Assembly (NCBI RefSeq): GCF_026125785.1
Contig: NZ_JAHCKL010000001.1
Span: forward strand, 393,373 to 457,372
Length of the DNA stretch: 64,000 nt
Direction: 5' to 3'
Origin: Hydrogenophaga sp.
GTDB lineage: Bacteria; Pseudomonadota; Gammaproteobacteria; Burkholderiales; Burkholderiaceae_C
Position numbers and translations under genes: made by a program. Shown one piece after another: positions 8,813-15,674 of the stretch. Positions within the stretch are counted from its first letter, which is position 1, and the number at the start of each line of letters is the position of its first letter. The notes under the pieces were generated by a model. That model saw only the letters and a program-made list of their open reading frames with translations. It did no database searches and had not been told where the DNA came from.

Positions 8813-9058
8813 ATGCGAAATACATCCGTATCCCTCGGGCAGCACTTCACCAGTTTCATTGATTCCCAAGTGCAGGGCGGACGCTATGGCTCCGCAAGCG
8901 ATGTAGTCCGGGCAGGGCTGCGACTGCTGGAGGAGCATGAAACCAGGGTAAAGGCGCTGCAAGATGCGTTGAATGTCGGCCTTGCATCCGGTGAACCGCG
9001 TCCGTTCGACTTCGAGGCTTTTAAGGCCCGTAAGCGTGCAGGGTTTCCAGCGCCATGA
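8813..9058 (+). CDS. parD: ParD-type antitoxin
   Basis: 81 residues beginning MRNTSVSLGQHFTSFIDSQV, a ribbon-helix-helix DNA-binding domain with the typical SASDVVRAGLRLLEEHE segment. The C-terminal 35 residues bind toxin. A strong ribosome site (AAGGAGAG) precedes ATG. The gene overlaps the toxin start by four bases (ATGA), so the pair is coupled. It probably autorepresses through the palindrome just upstream. Confidence 0.94.
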   Translation: MRNTSVSLGQHFTSFIDSQVQGGRYGSASDVVRAGLRLLEEHETRVKALQDALNVGLASGEPRPFDFEAFKARKRAGFPAP

Positions 9059-9339
9059 AAGCCATTGCGTTTTCGCCAGCGGCGGAGGCGGACATTGGCG
9101 AGATTTGGGACTACAGCGCGGACAGGTGGGGGCCAGACCAGGCCGACAGCTACACCGACACAATTCGGGATGCCTGCTATGCGCTAGCCCGAGGAACAAA
9201 GCAAGGCCGCCCCTCCGTGCTGCCGAACCTGCAGAAATACCTATGCGGCTCGCATGTGGTCTATTTCCTCGATTTCCCAGACCACCTGAACGTGATCCGC
9301 GTGCTGCACCAACGGCAAGACGTTGAGCGGCACCTATAG
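9055..9339 (+). CDS. parE: ParE-type toxin
   Basis: 94 residues of the RelE/ParE superfamily: FSPAAEADIGEIWDYSADRW at the N-terminus and VVYFLDFPDHLNVIRVLHQRQD at the C-terminus. ParE members poison DNA gyrase. The complete frame, normal length and overlap with parD suggest a working module. Confidence 0.94.
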   Translation: MKAIAFSPAAEADIGEIWDYSADRWGPDQADSYTDTIRDACYALARGTKQGRPSVLPNLQKYLCGSHVVYFLDFPDHLNVIRVLHQRQDVERHL

Positions 9340-9679
9340 GTCAAAGAAACTCTCTGCTGCCTTGAGTGCGGCGCGACAGCCGGCTTCGGTGTCACTGTTG
9401 ATGGGGTGCAGGGTGCGGTTCATAGTGTGGCTTCCACGGTGTGGGCGTCGATGACGACTATTGACATCGCTCCCCGAACCATATAGCTTTCGTCCTGTGA
9501 CATGCCGCAAGGCACCACGCAGCGCCTCAACTCTTGAAAGGCGCACGCACTGACTCCCAAGGTCGGTGCCAGAGTATTTTCGTTGCAACCCGGACAGGGA
9601 TTTTGCGTATCCCTGTCCTCGGCCTCACGGTCGGTGTCGGGCTGCGTGATCTCCTAAGTCCATTCTTTTGGAGATCATG
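9340..9679. other. Non-coding stretch with leader hairpin before the DUF3577 gene
   Basis: No gene is supported across these 340 bases; a 29-residue minus-strand frame (9340-9426) is too short to call. Near the right end a perfect 10-bp hairpin, GGACAGGGAT (9592-9601) with ATCCCTGTCC (9609-9618), follows the string TTTTCGTTGCAACCC. The same arrangement (U-rich tract, CAACCC, GGA-rich stem) recurs before other genes up to 14.1 kb, so it is probably a 5' leader RNA element. Rfam lists a DUF3577 RNA motif upstream of this gene family; whether this is that motif needs a covariance search. Confidence 0.55.
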
Positions 9680-10396
9680 ATGACTGCTTCCGCACAAACC
9701 AACCATTTCAACCTGCATGTCAATGGCGTCGGATACGTGAACCGTGTCCGCTGGGTTGAACCTCGTCGCAACGCCGGCCGCCGTGCCGAACCCTTCCTTG
9801 CCTGTTCCGTGTCTGCCATTCGTGGCAATGCGGAGAGTCCTGACTACACCTACTTCGACCTGCGGGTCAGTGGCAGCGAGGCCATCGAGATGGTCGAGCG
9901 CCTGAAGGTGGATGTTGAGAACAAGCGCAAGGTGTTCATCGCATTCCGCATTGGGGACATTTATCCCCACATGTACGAACGCGATGTACGGCGCGATGGT
10001 AGTAAGACTGGCGAGAAGGAGATGGCAGCACTCATCAAGGGTCGCCTGCTCCTGATCAACAGTATCACCATCGACGGTGAAAACGTGTACCGGCGTGATC
10101 CCGAAGCCGACCAGCCCGTTGACGACCTGCAACCCGCTCCCCAGGAGTTGGAGCAGGGTTCGCCAGCGGCGCAACCGGTCGAACAGGGTGAAGAGCTGCA
10201 ACGCGATACTGCGCCGCAGGTGGCCGAGGGTGAACCTCGACGCCAGCGTCCCGAGCGCATCCAGGAACGTGTCCAGCCGGCTGCTCGTCCGCCGCAAGCA
10301 CGTCCTGCCAGCCAGCGTCCCGCCTACAACGGTGGATACGCTGCCGGTCGTACCGTCCGTCAGGGCGCCGACTATGTTGCTCGTGCCGTAGCCTGA
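9680..10396 (+). CDS. DUF3577 family ICE protein (STY4534-like)
   Basis: About 238 residues. Residues 1-120 match the DUF3577 family carried by GI-type ICEs (FNLHVNGVGYVNRVRWVEP, YFDLRVSG, KVFIAFRIGDIYPHMYE). After that comes a long Gln/Pro/Arg-rich tail that is probably disordered. The family is found next to single-strand-binding and replication genes on these elements, and a role in element DNA processing is inferred only from that. ATG at 9680 (or 9677) follows TTTTGGAGATC. Confidence 0.8.
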   Translation: MTASAQTNHFNLHVNGVGYVNRVRWVEPRRNAGRRAEPFLACSVSAIRGNAESPDYTYFDLRVSGSEAIEMVERLKVDVENKRKVFIAFRIGDIYPHMYERDVRRDGSKTGEKEMAALIKGRLLLINSITIDGENVYRRDPEADQPVDDLQPAPQELEQGSPAAQPVEQGEELQRDTAPQVAEGEPRRQRPERIQERVQPAARPPQARPASQRPAYNGGYAAGRTVRQGADYVARAVA

Positions 10397-10412
10397 AACT
10401 CAGCGCCACGAC

Positions 10413-10458
10413 CAGACCCCTCGCATTCGCCTTCGTGGCGGATCGAGGGGTTTGCTTT
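10413..10458 (+). terminator. Hairpin with T-tract between the DUF3577 gene and the next gene
   Basis: ACCCCTCG (10415-10422) pairs with CGAGGGGT (10443-10450), with an inner CGCC/GGCG stem around TTCGT, followed by TTGCTTTTT. It has the form of an intrinsic terminator, but it also lies in the leader of the next gene (start 10480), so it could be an attenuator. Confidence 0.55.
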
Positions 10459-10479
10459 TTGAAGCGAACGGAGTACCAG

Positions 10480-10707
10480 ATGACAGAGTTACAACACCCA
10501 CAGACCCCTGCGCATGGCCTTTTGGCCCGGCGGTATTGCGACAAGTGCCTGCCACTGCAGGTGCTGCGGTCGCGGGCGGGCTACTACCTTGGCACTTGCG
10601 ATCAGGATGGGCCAGTGTCCCGCGAGTCGGTGGAGTATTTCCTGACCGCTGACCAGGCGCATGCAGCGCATCGCAGCCGCGCATGGACGCAACGCATGGA
10701 ACCCTAG
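10480..10707 (+). CDS. Hypothetical small ICE protein with CxxC pair
   Basis: 75 residues from ATG at 10480, behind CGGAG. An upstream in-frame ATG would run through the hairpin and is rejected. The protein has CDKC near residue 22 and a second cysteine at YYLGTCDQDG, which hints at a small metal-binding or zinc-ribbon-like unit, but no family is recognised. It follows the DUF3577 gene in the ICE accessory block, with a hairpin and T-tract in between. Confidence 0.55.
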   Translation: MTELQHPQTPAHGLLARRYCDKCLPLQVLRSRAGYYLGTCDQDGPVSRESVEYFLTADQAHAAHRSRAWTQRMEP

Positions 10708-11092
10708 CGTTACCGTGCGTGCAGCCAGTCAGTCTTGATTTTCTGATGCCCAGCGCATATCCTTAGAGTGCTTTGCGAGTGTTTACTGGTGTCACTTGAA
10801 TAACCAGGGCCAGCACTGCTGGCGTATGAGGCCCATCAACCCCTGAAGTGGGCACGCGCGCAAGCGTCGGGGTACCCTCGGCACGCTTCCTCGAACTGCA
10901 CACACACTCGCTGTTGCGTCGCCAGAACTGCCAGGTCGCAAGCCTGTCAGTAACTTCAAGCCTCGGAGAGCCCAGGCCGCGCAAGCGGTCTGGGTATCTT
11001 CTAATTTTTTTCAACCTCACGGGACAACCCTCATGTCCCGCGAGGGGCGTGGGTGGAGTGCTTCCGTGTTTTTTCACCAGGAGCACACCACC
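10708..11092. other. 385-base intergenic leader region of the DUF3275 gene
   Basis: No convincing frame. The right part has CGGGACA (11020-11026) pairing with TGTCCCG (11034-11040) after a T-rich tract and CAACCTCA, matching the leader pattern seen before 9680, 12890, 13395 and 14149. Another hairpin, CCAGGCCGC/GCGGTCTGG, lies at about 10970-10993. A long 5' UTR with regulatory structure is likely; a separate promoter cannot be fixed. Confidence 0.45.
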
Positions 11093-11692
11093 ATGATCAC
11101 CGTCAAAAATGCCACCCTGCGCGTCAAGCGCATCAACGGCCGCAATGGCCCGTTTTGTATTGCTGACCTGTCCACCGATTTCGGTGAGTTCAAGGTCAAG
11201 GAATCACTGCTCGACCAGTTCGACGAGGGCACCTACGAGGCGACCGTGTGGATCGACGAGATCTACATGGGCCAGTATGTCGCCTACGGGAAGGCCGTCA
11301 CGGAGATTCGGGCACGCCTGCGCGATGTGCAGGTGCTGACCGAAGATCAACGCCCGGTGTCCGAGGAAATCGTTGAACCCGATCCCCTGGAAGAGCAGCC
11401 GCAGCCGGCACCCGCCATCCAGAAGCCACCCGTCCAGGAAGAGCCCCGCGACAAGCGCTGGGACAAGTTCAAGAAGTCCAAGGAGGAAGCCGCACCCGTA
11501 CAGGACGCGGATGAATCTGAACCTGCAAACGATCTGTTCGATGAAGAAACCTGGTCGGCCATGGAGCGGGCCATGCCCGTCAAGCTCGATGCCTCCGTGG
11601 ATCGGGCCTTGTTGAGACAGCAGGCAGGAATGCTTAGGCAGCGTGGCTATCGCTTCGATGCCAAGCAGCAGATCTGGCTCTTTACCAGTTGA
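11093..11692 (+). CDS. DUF3275 family ICE protein
   Basis: 199 residues. The N-terminal 95 residues (TLRVKRINGRNGPFCIADL, FGEFKVKESLLDQFDEGTYE, VWIDEIYMGQY) match the DUF3275 family carried by ICEclc-like elements. Next comes an acidic and proline-rich linker and a C-terminal conserved block ending RGYRFDAKQQIWLF. ATG at 11093 has a strong ribosome site (CCAGGAG); an upstream start at 11033 would read through the leader hairpin. Function unknown; such genes travel with the DUF3577 and RadC-like genes. Confidence 0.8.
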   Translation: MITVKNATLRVKRINGRNGPFCIADLSTDFGEFKVKESLLDQFDEGTYEATVWIDEIYMGQYVAYGKAVTEIRARLRDVQVLTEDQRPVSEEIVEPDPLEEQPQPAPAIQKPPVQEEPRDKRWDKFKKSKEEAAPVQDADESEPANDLFDEETWSAMERAMPVKLDASVDRALLRQQAGMLRQRGYRFDAKQQIWLFTS

Positions 11693-12004
11693 CAGGAAGG
11701 GGAGCCCGCAAGGGTTCCGCCTCCAGCCCGCCTGACGGTGGGTTGACCTCTACATCACGCATTGGGTGTAGAGGCCAGCCTCCCGGCATGCCGCGGGAAG
11801 ATGTCCTAGCAGGGTGGCGGCGACCTCATGCGTCCGCAGCTTTGCGAATGGGCGGTGTGCGGTGAAAGCCAAGCCGCACCGTTGACCCTCGCGCCTTTTA
11901 TTGGTCACCTCGACCCCCGCTTTCGGTGATCCACCTGCCGCCCCAGCTCTTCGGAGCGATGGCGGGCCGCAGTGAGGGGGTGCAGTTCAAGCAATCGTAT
12001 CTAG
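11693..12004. other. Highly structured non-coding region upstream of RNA copy 1
   Basis: No gene. Several hairpins are visible: GGAGCCC/GGGTTCC at 11701-11718, CCTCTACA (11747-11754) with TGTAGAGG (11767-11774), and CGGTGTGCGG with CCGCACCG at about 11853-11882. It may be the 5' part of a longer non-coding transcript that continues into the structured RNA at 12005, but copy 2 of that RNA lacks this upstream part. Confidence 0.4.
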
Positions 12005-12121
12005 CCCGGAACCCGATGGGTTCCCCGAGTGCCCGCAGCGTGGCGGACACTGGGGGAAACCATCTGACCCGAACCGATGATGGTCTCAAGGCGTGTTCAA
12101 CCCTGAAAACACGCAGGCCGG
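12005..12121 (+). ncRNA. Structured RNA, copy 1 (four stems closed by CCGG/CCGG)
   Basis: Stems read directly: GGAACCC (12008-12014)/GGGTTCC (12018-12024); CCCC (12023-12026)/GGGG (12052-12055) continued by AGTGCCCGC/GCGGACACT; ACCATC (12059-12064)/GATGGT (12079-12084); GCGTGTT (12091-12097)/AACACGC (12108-12114). CCGG at 12006-12009 and 12118-12121 can close the whole. Copy 2 at 13925 has the same order of stems with compensatory base changes. P1 and P2 share two bases at 12023-12024, so they compete or slide. Strand is inferred from gene direction. The RNA family is not known to me. Confidence 0.75.
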
Positions 12122-12219
12122 CGCAAGCCTACCGGGTACAACTGTGATTTCCATCAAGCCTTGCGGGCGCCTGTCCGCAAGAGCCAGGCCCTGCATTTTT
12201 CGATGCAAGGAGTAGACTG

Positions 12220-12516
12220 ATGAGCGTGTCTCATTCGACTGTTTACGGTTCGTTGTCGCGAGCGGGCATCCCCTCCGATAACGCCAACGAGGTGGAGCAA
12301 GCCATGAAACAGATGGTCGATAACGGCGTCGAAGGCGTGCGCGGCGATGTTCGGGATTTGCGAGAGCAAGTTCTGAGCAAAGCGGACGGGCAAGTGCTTC
12401 GGGCCGAAATCGTGACCGAGCTTCACAAGACCATCAGCGACCTCACGATCAAGATGTTCGGTGCAATGCTGGCTTCGACCGGCATCATCATCGCTGTGGT
12501 GATCAAGCTGGCGTGA
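12220..12516 (+). CDS. Small coiled-coil protein with C-terminal membrane helix
   Basis: 98 residues. The first 70 form amphipathic helices (VEQAMKQMVDNGVEGVRGDV ... LREQVLSKADGQVLRAEIV), and residues 76-97 are one transmembrane helix (MFGAMLASTGIIIAVVIKLA). The layout is like the DUF1640/CCDC90 type of membrane-anchored coiled coil. ATG follows AAGGAGTAG. It ends one base before the next gene, so the two form an operon. The N-terminal motif STVYGSLSRAGIPSDNANEVE resembles that of its neighbour (KTLVAAGKPHDAAYKVD), so the pair may be related. Function unknown. Confidence 0.7.
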   Translation: MSVSHSTVYGSLSRAGIPSDNANEVEQAMKQMVDNGVEGVRGDVRDLREQVLSKADGQVLRAEIVTELHKTISDLTIKMFGAMLASTGIIIAVVIKLA

Positions 12517-12517
12517 C

Positions 12518-12787
12518 ATGGCTGGCGATTTCTACAAAACCCTGGTGGCAGCCGGCAAGCCCCACGATGCAGCCTACAAGGTGGACAGGGCACTTCATGA
12601 AGTGCTCGACTATCTGAGGCCCGTCATGCTCAGGCGCGAGATGCCCTGGCCTGAGCTGCACATCTTCGAGGCGTTTACCGAGTTGGGCACACCACCCGAC
12701 ATGGCCAACAAGCTCGAAGGCGAGTTTCAGAAACTGCTCTGGGACTTGCGTGAAGAAGGCTGGGAACACCGACTGCGTTCCCGCTGA
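12518..12787 (+). CDS. Hypothetical protein paired with the upstream coiled-coil gene
   Basis: 89 residues from ATG one base after the previous stop. The N-terminus (YKTLVAAGKPHDAAYKVDRA) and the middle (FEAFTELGTPPDMANKLEGE) carry the same short helix pattern G-x-P-x-x-x-A-x-K/E seen in the upstream gene, so this may be a tandem of one small helical module. No membrane segment. No family recognised; probably co-expressed with the membrane partner. Confidence 0.6.
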   Translation: MAGDFYKTLVAAGKPHDAAYKVDRALHEVLDYLRPVMLRREMPWPELHIFEAFTELGTPPDMANKLEGEFQKLLWDLREEGWEHRLRSR

Positions 12788-12811
12788 GTTCGTCCGGCAC
12801 TGCAGCCGGAA

Positions 12812-12889
12812 TGCATTTTCATCAACCCCCTGGGGACAGCCGATCCCCGCGCGGGGTAGGTCGTCCCCGTTTTTCTCATGGAGACGTCG
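12812..12889 (+). promoter_or_regulatory. Leader hairpin before the gene at 12890
   Basis: After TTTTCATCAACCCC comes GGGGAC pairing with GTCCCC about 30 bases later, with an inner CCCCGCGCGGGG hairpin, then a T-tract and the ribosome site GGAGACG. It has the same layout as the leaders before 9680, 11093, 13395 and 14149. It could act as attenuator or protein-binding element. Confidence 0.5.
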
Positions 12890-13171
12890 ATGACCTTCAA
12901 CAACCTTTCTGTTACCAACGACGACCAGGAGCGCAGGCTGTTTCACAGCATCTTCAATGAATGGGTGATGGCCCATGCCAGCGAAGACGACTGGCTGCAA
13001 CTGGAGCAGGCGCGCGAGCACTTTGCTCCCAACGAAGTGTGCTCAGCCGTCAGGCTGGTGCGCCGCTGTCTGGCTCGCCAGGAACTGGTGCAGGAGCTTC
13101 CACTGTCCCTGCGTCAACTACTGCAAGAACGGAATTGGCCGCAGGTTTGCGACGGCGCGATAGCGCCCTGA
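12890..13171 (+). CDS. Hypothetical ICE accessory protein
   Basis: 93 residues from the ATG at 12890 (MTFNNLSVTNDDQERRLFHS), behind GGAGACG; an in-frame ATG at 12878 would place the ribosome site inside the gene. Mostly alpha-helical, with a basic middle (AVRLVRRCLARQELVQELP). No family is recognised. It lies between two structured leaders in the ICE accessory block upstream of the RadC-like gene. Confidence 0.55.
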   Translation: MTFNNLSVTNDDQERRLFHSIFNEWVMAHASEDDWLQLEQAREHFAPNEVCSAVRLVRRCLARQELVQELPLSLRQLLQERNWPQVCDGAIAP

Positions 13172-13319
13172 GCCTGGGCAGCGCCTGCCTCAAGTCCATG
13201 TCCTCCAGCAGTTCGGTCAGATCGACCTGCTGGGCGGCATTGCCACCCTGGATGGAAATCAGTTTCGTGCGATCGGCCATGGCCGTTAGTGTGCCATCGC
13301 ACGGGCTGATTCCCGTATC

Positions 13320-13394
13320 ACTCATTTCAACAACCCGGATGGGGCGACGCTCCTACCGGGGGTGTTCTCCGTCCATTTTTGACTGGAGAGCACC
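13320..13394 (+). promoter_or_regulatory. Leader element before the RadC-like gene
   Basis: CATTTCAACAACCCGGATGG followed by CGACGCTCCTACCGGGGG and TCTCCGTCC gives a CCCGG/CCGGGG stem inside a GGA/TCC closure, ending in a T-rich tract 15 bases before the ATG. Rfam describes a radC RNA motif upstream of such genes; a match here is plausible but untested. Confidence 0.5.
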
Positions 13395-13916
13395 ATGTTC
13401 ATCAATCCGATTGACTCTCGCGCACGCGAAGAAAACTCGCCACTGCTGGTGGCCGAGGCCGGTGGCTGCTACAGGCCGGCATCGGACGTTGAGATCCTGA
13501 ACGCCGCTGAGCTGCGGTTGCTGGCCAGGGTGCATCACGGCCCGGCCCTGCAGACGCCGACGGCGGTCAAGGAATACCTGCGGATTCGCATGGGCACCTT
13601 GCCACATGAGGAATTCGCGGTGTTGTACCTGGATAGCCACCACCGACTGCTGCATGCTGAAACGCTGTTTCGCGGCACCTTGGGACAGACCTCTGTGTAT
13701 CCGCGCGAGCTTGCCATCGGGGCGCTACGCCACGAAGCAGCGGCCGTCATGGTGGCTCACAACCACCCCAGTGGCGATCCAACTCCGTCACGCGCCGATG
13801 AGGTGCTGACGCAGACCCTCAAAACTGCCCTGGCGATGCTGGACATCCGGCTGCTCGATCACTTCATCGTCACGCCGATGCAGGTATTGAGCCTGGCCGA
13901 GCAAGGCTTGGTCTAA
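13395..13916 (+). CDS. RadC-like JAB/MPN domain protein
   Basis: 173 residues. The JAMM zinc motif is complete: [14 protein letters not shown] at about residue 120, with the upstream acid in [16 protein letters not shown]. The C-terminus [19 protein letters not shown] is typical of the RadC family. ATG follows TGGAGAG. Mobile-element RadC proteins (YeeS type) have an unproven biochemical role; despite the name, a DNA repair function is not established. It is embedded in the ICE accessory block. Confidence 0.93.
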   Translation: MFINPIDSRAREENSPLLVAEAGGCYRPASDVEILNAAELRLLARVHHGPALQTPTAVKEYLRIRMGTLPHEEFAVLYLDSHHRLLHAETLFRGTLGQTSVYPRELAIGALRHEAAAVMVAHNHPSGDPTPSRADEVLTQTLKTALAMLDIRLLDHFIVTPMQVLSLAEQGLV

Positions 13917-13924
13917 GCCTCAAC

Positions 13925-14054
13925 CCGGAACCCACCCACGGATGGGTTCCCACAGCGTCAGGCCTGCACATAGGCAGAGCAGGGCGCTGTGGGAAACCAT
14001 CCCTCCAACCGAAAGATGGTTTTGCGCTGTGTTCAGCCTTGTAAACACAGCCGG
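13925..14054 (+). ncRNA. Structured RNA, copy 2
   Basis: Stems: GAACCCA (13928-13934)/TGGGTTC (13943-13949); CCCACAGCG (13949-13957)/CGCTGTGGG (13985-13993) with an inner GCCT/AGGC hairpin; AAACCATC (13994-14001)/GATGGTTT (14015-14022); GCTGTGTT (14026-14033)/AACACAGC (14044-14051). CCGG at 13925-13928 and 14051-14054 can close it. Compared with copy 1, the second and fourth stems differ in sequence but still pair, while GGGAAACCATC and the loop CAACC/GAAC segments are conserved. It begins just after the RadC-like stop codon and ends before the leader of the next gene. Confidence 0.78.
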
Positions 14055-14083
14055 TCGCCATGGCGATCGAGGCATTCGTCATT

Positions 14084-14148
14084 TCATCAACCCGGACGGG
14101 CTGGCCCCTGCGGGTCTCCTGTCCACCACCTGTTCAAGGAGGTGTTTT
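14084..14148 (+). promoter_or_regulatory. Leader with ribosome-site-sequestering hairpin
   Basis: TTTCATCAACCCGGACGGG begins a leader like those before 12890 and 13395. Immediately before the start codon, CACCACCT (14124-14131) pairs with AGGAGGTG (14137-14144) across a 5-base loop, with one mismatch. This hides the complete ribosome-binding site of the gene at 14149. Translation would need the stem to be opened, which suggests a translational switch. Confidence 0.6.
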
Positions 14149-14397
14149 ATGGCACTTGCACTGTGCATGCCGGCCTATACTGGCCCCATGCAAAAGCCCT
14201 ATCTCATTCACGCCGAATGGGACGACGAGGCGGGCGTTTGGGTGGCAACCTCGGACGATGTTCCGGGTCTTGCCACCGAAAGCGCCTCACTCGAAGCCCT
14301 GGCAGAGAAGCTCCAGCACCTGGTGCCTGAGCTGCTCGAAGCCAATGGCGTAGCGATGGATGATGCGGTTACTTCCCGACCGACGGGGAGACCTTGA
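14149..14397 (+). CDS. DUF1902/HicB-like antitoxin-type protein, C-terminus altered
   Basis: 82 residues from ATG 14149, which has a near-perfect ribosome site locked in a hairpin; MQKPY at 14188 is an internal alternative. The segment YLIHAEWDDEAGVWVATSDD followed by VPGLATESASLEALAEKL is a DUF1902 / HicB half-RNase-H-like fold. The last residues (DDAVTSRPTGRP) are translated from DNA that in another frame encodes GYFPTDGETL of the DUF6094 protein. The native C-terminus therefore appears lost at a junction near 14360. No HicA-like toxin is adjacent. Confidence 0.7.
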   Translation: MALALCMPAYTGPMQKPYLIHAEWDDEAGVWVATSDDVPGLATESASLEALAEKLQHLVPELLEANGVAMDDAVTSRPTGRP

Positions 14398-15431
14398 GCC
14401 GCATCCTCCCCATGCTCATTCCCGATCTGTCGGGTGGTGTGCCATGTGAGGGGCGGACGATCCGCATGCTCGATCCCTGTTGCGGCGAGGGCGCTGCCCT
14501 GGCTGACCTGTGTCAGGGCCTGTGCAACAGCTGGCCCAACGGGCCATTCATCGAAACCTACGGTGTCGAGTTTGACCAGGAACGTGCCTGGCACGCGAAA
14601 ACCATCGTGCAGAGCGTGATCCATTCGGACATCCATGACGTGGTGATCAAGCCGAGAACGGTGGGCCTGCTGTTCCTGAATCCGCCCTATGGGTTTGGAT
14701 TGAAGGACAACGCCACTGGAGCCGTGGCTTCGGACACCAACGAGCGGGCCGAACGGCTGGAGCGCACTTTCCTGAAGAAAACCGCACCGCTGTTGATGAT
14801 CGGCGGGGTGTTGGTGTACATCATTCCGCACTATGCCCTGGACGATGAAATCCGCACCTACCTGGCGCGCAATTTCACCGACCTGCGGTTTTTCATGGCG
14901 CCCGAGCAGCAATTCAAGCAATGCGTCATCGTGGGAACCAAGTGCAAGCCTGGGCACCCCCGAAAGGACGTGCTGGACATGCTGACACGCGCCCAGGCCG
15001 GCGAGCTGAACGACCAGGAGCTGCCCAGGCAGTGGACGCAGGAGCGCTATGTGGTTCCATCGGTGGCCTATGGCTCGGAGTTCGACTTCCGTGCCATCCG
15101 TCTCGATGGGCCGCAGCTCGCGCAAGAGCTCGACCGGTGGCAAAACAGCCTCTTGTGGACGGGGTTCGACACCACGTTCAGCCAGGCCAAATCGGAGCAC
15201 CGCAGGCCCCTGCGCGATATGACCAAGTGGCACCTGGCCCTGGCGCTTGCCGCCGGACAGGTCACTGGCCGCATCGAGAGCAAGGACGGCCGTGTGTTTC
15301 TGATCAAGGGCGACACCTTCAAAAAGAAGGAGCGCACGGTGGCCACCCAGGTCGATGACAACGGCAACGTGACGGAGACCCGGGCCTCCGTGATGCGCGG
15401 TGGTTGGGACACGGCGAGGGTTTCGCTGTAG
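14394..15431 (+). CDS. DUF6094 family methyltransferase-like protein, ends altered
   Basis: 345 residues from TTG 14394, which overlaps the upstream stop. SAM-binding motif I is LDPCCGEGAALADL and the catalytic-type motif IV is NPPYGFG, as in amino-methyltransferases. The nucleotides upstream of TTG still encode GYFPTDGETL in frame, a conserved N-terminal block of this family, but a TGA two codons further up shows that the original start was lost when it was joined to the DUF1902 gene. The C-terminus (GGWDTARVSL) also meets a broken minus-strand gene. DNA modification is a guess; the family is carried by ICEs. Confidence 0.75.
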   Translation: MSRILPMLIPDLSGGVPCEGRTIRMLDPCCGEGAALADLCQGLCNSWPNGPFIETYGVEFDQERAWHAKTIVQSVIHSDIHDVVIKPRTVGLLFLNPPYGFGLKDNATGAVASDTNERAERLERTFLKKTAPLLMIGGVLVYIIPHYALDDEIRTYLARNFTDLRFFMAPEQQFKQCVIVGTKCKPGHPRKDVLDMLTRAQAGELNDQELPRQWTQERYVVPSVAYGSEFDFRAIRLDGPQLAQELDRWQNSLLWTGFDTTFSQAKSEHRRPLRDMTKWHLALALAAGQVTGRIESKDGRVFLIKGDTFKKKERTVATQVDDNGNVTETRASVMRGGWDTARVSL

Positions 15432-15646
15432 TCCCCATTGCCGCGGGTTCCAAAGCGGAAGGCCAGGATGCCGTTCTCGCGCGTGTGACAGGTCGCGCAA
15501 CTCGCCAGGCCGTGCTCGTTCTGGCGCTTCTCGGTGATGATGCGCAGCACCTGGTTGTTGCCCATCTCGATCAGGGACAGGCCCGTCCAGCCATAGGCGG
15601 TGCGGTAGTAGGACGTTTGAACTTGTTGAACCGGTTGAACTTGCAT
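15420..15646 (-). pseudogene. N-terminal part of an unidentified gene with CxxCH motif
   Basis: ATG at 15646 follows CAAGGAGAG, so translation once began here. The first 75 residues (YYRTAYGWTGLSLIEMGN ... GLASCATCHTRENG) look coding and include one CATCH motif, which resembles a heme or zinc site. The frame then runs into the 3' end of the convergent DUF6094 gene, where a genuine continuation is unlikely. It is probably a truncated gene; family not recognised. Confidence 0.5.
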
Positions 15647-15674
15647 GGTGACTCTCCTTGGATTGCAGGCGAAG

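Noticed and set aside
13050-13325. Minus-strand frame overlapping the gene at 12890 and its downstream leader
   Set aside because: No ribosome site, overlaps a better gene and a structured leader; no family.
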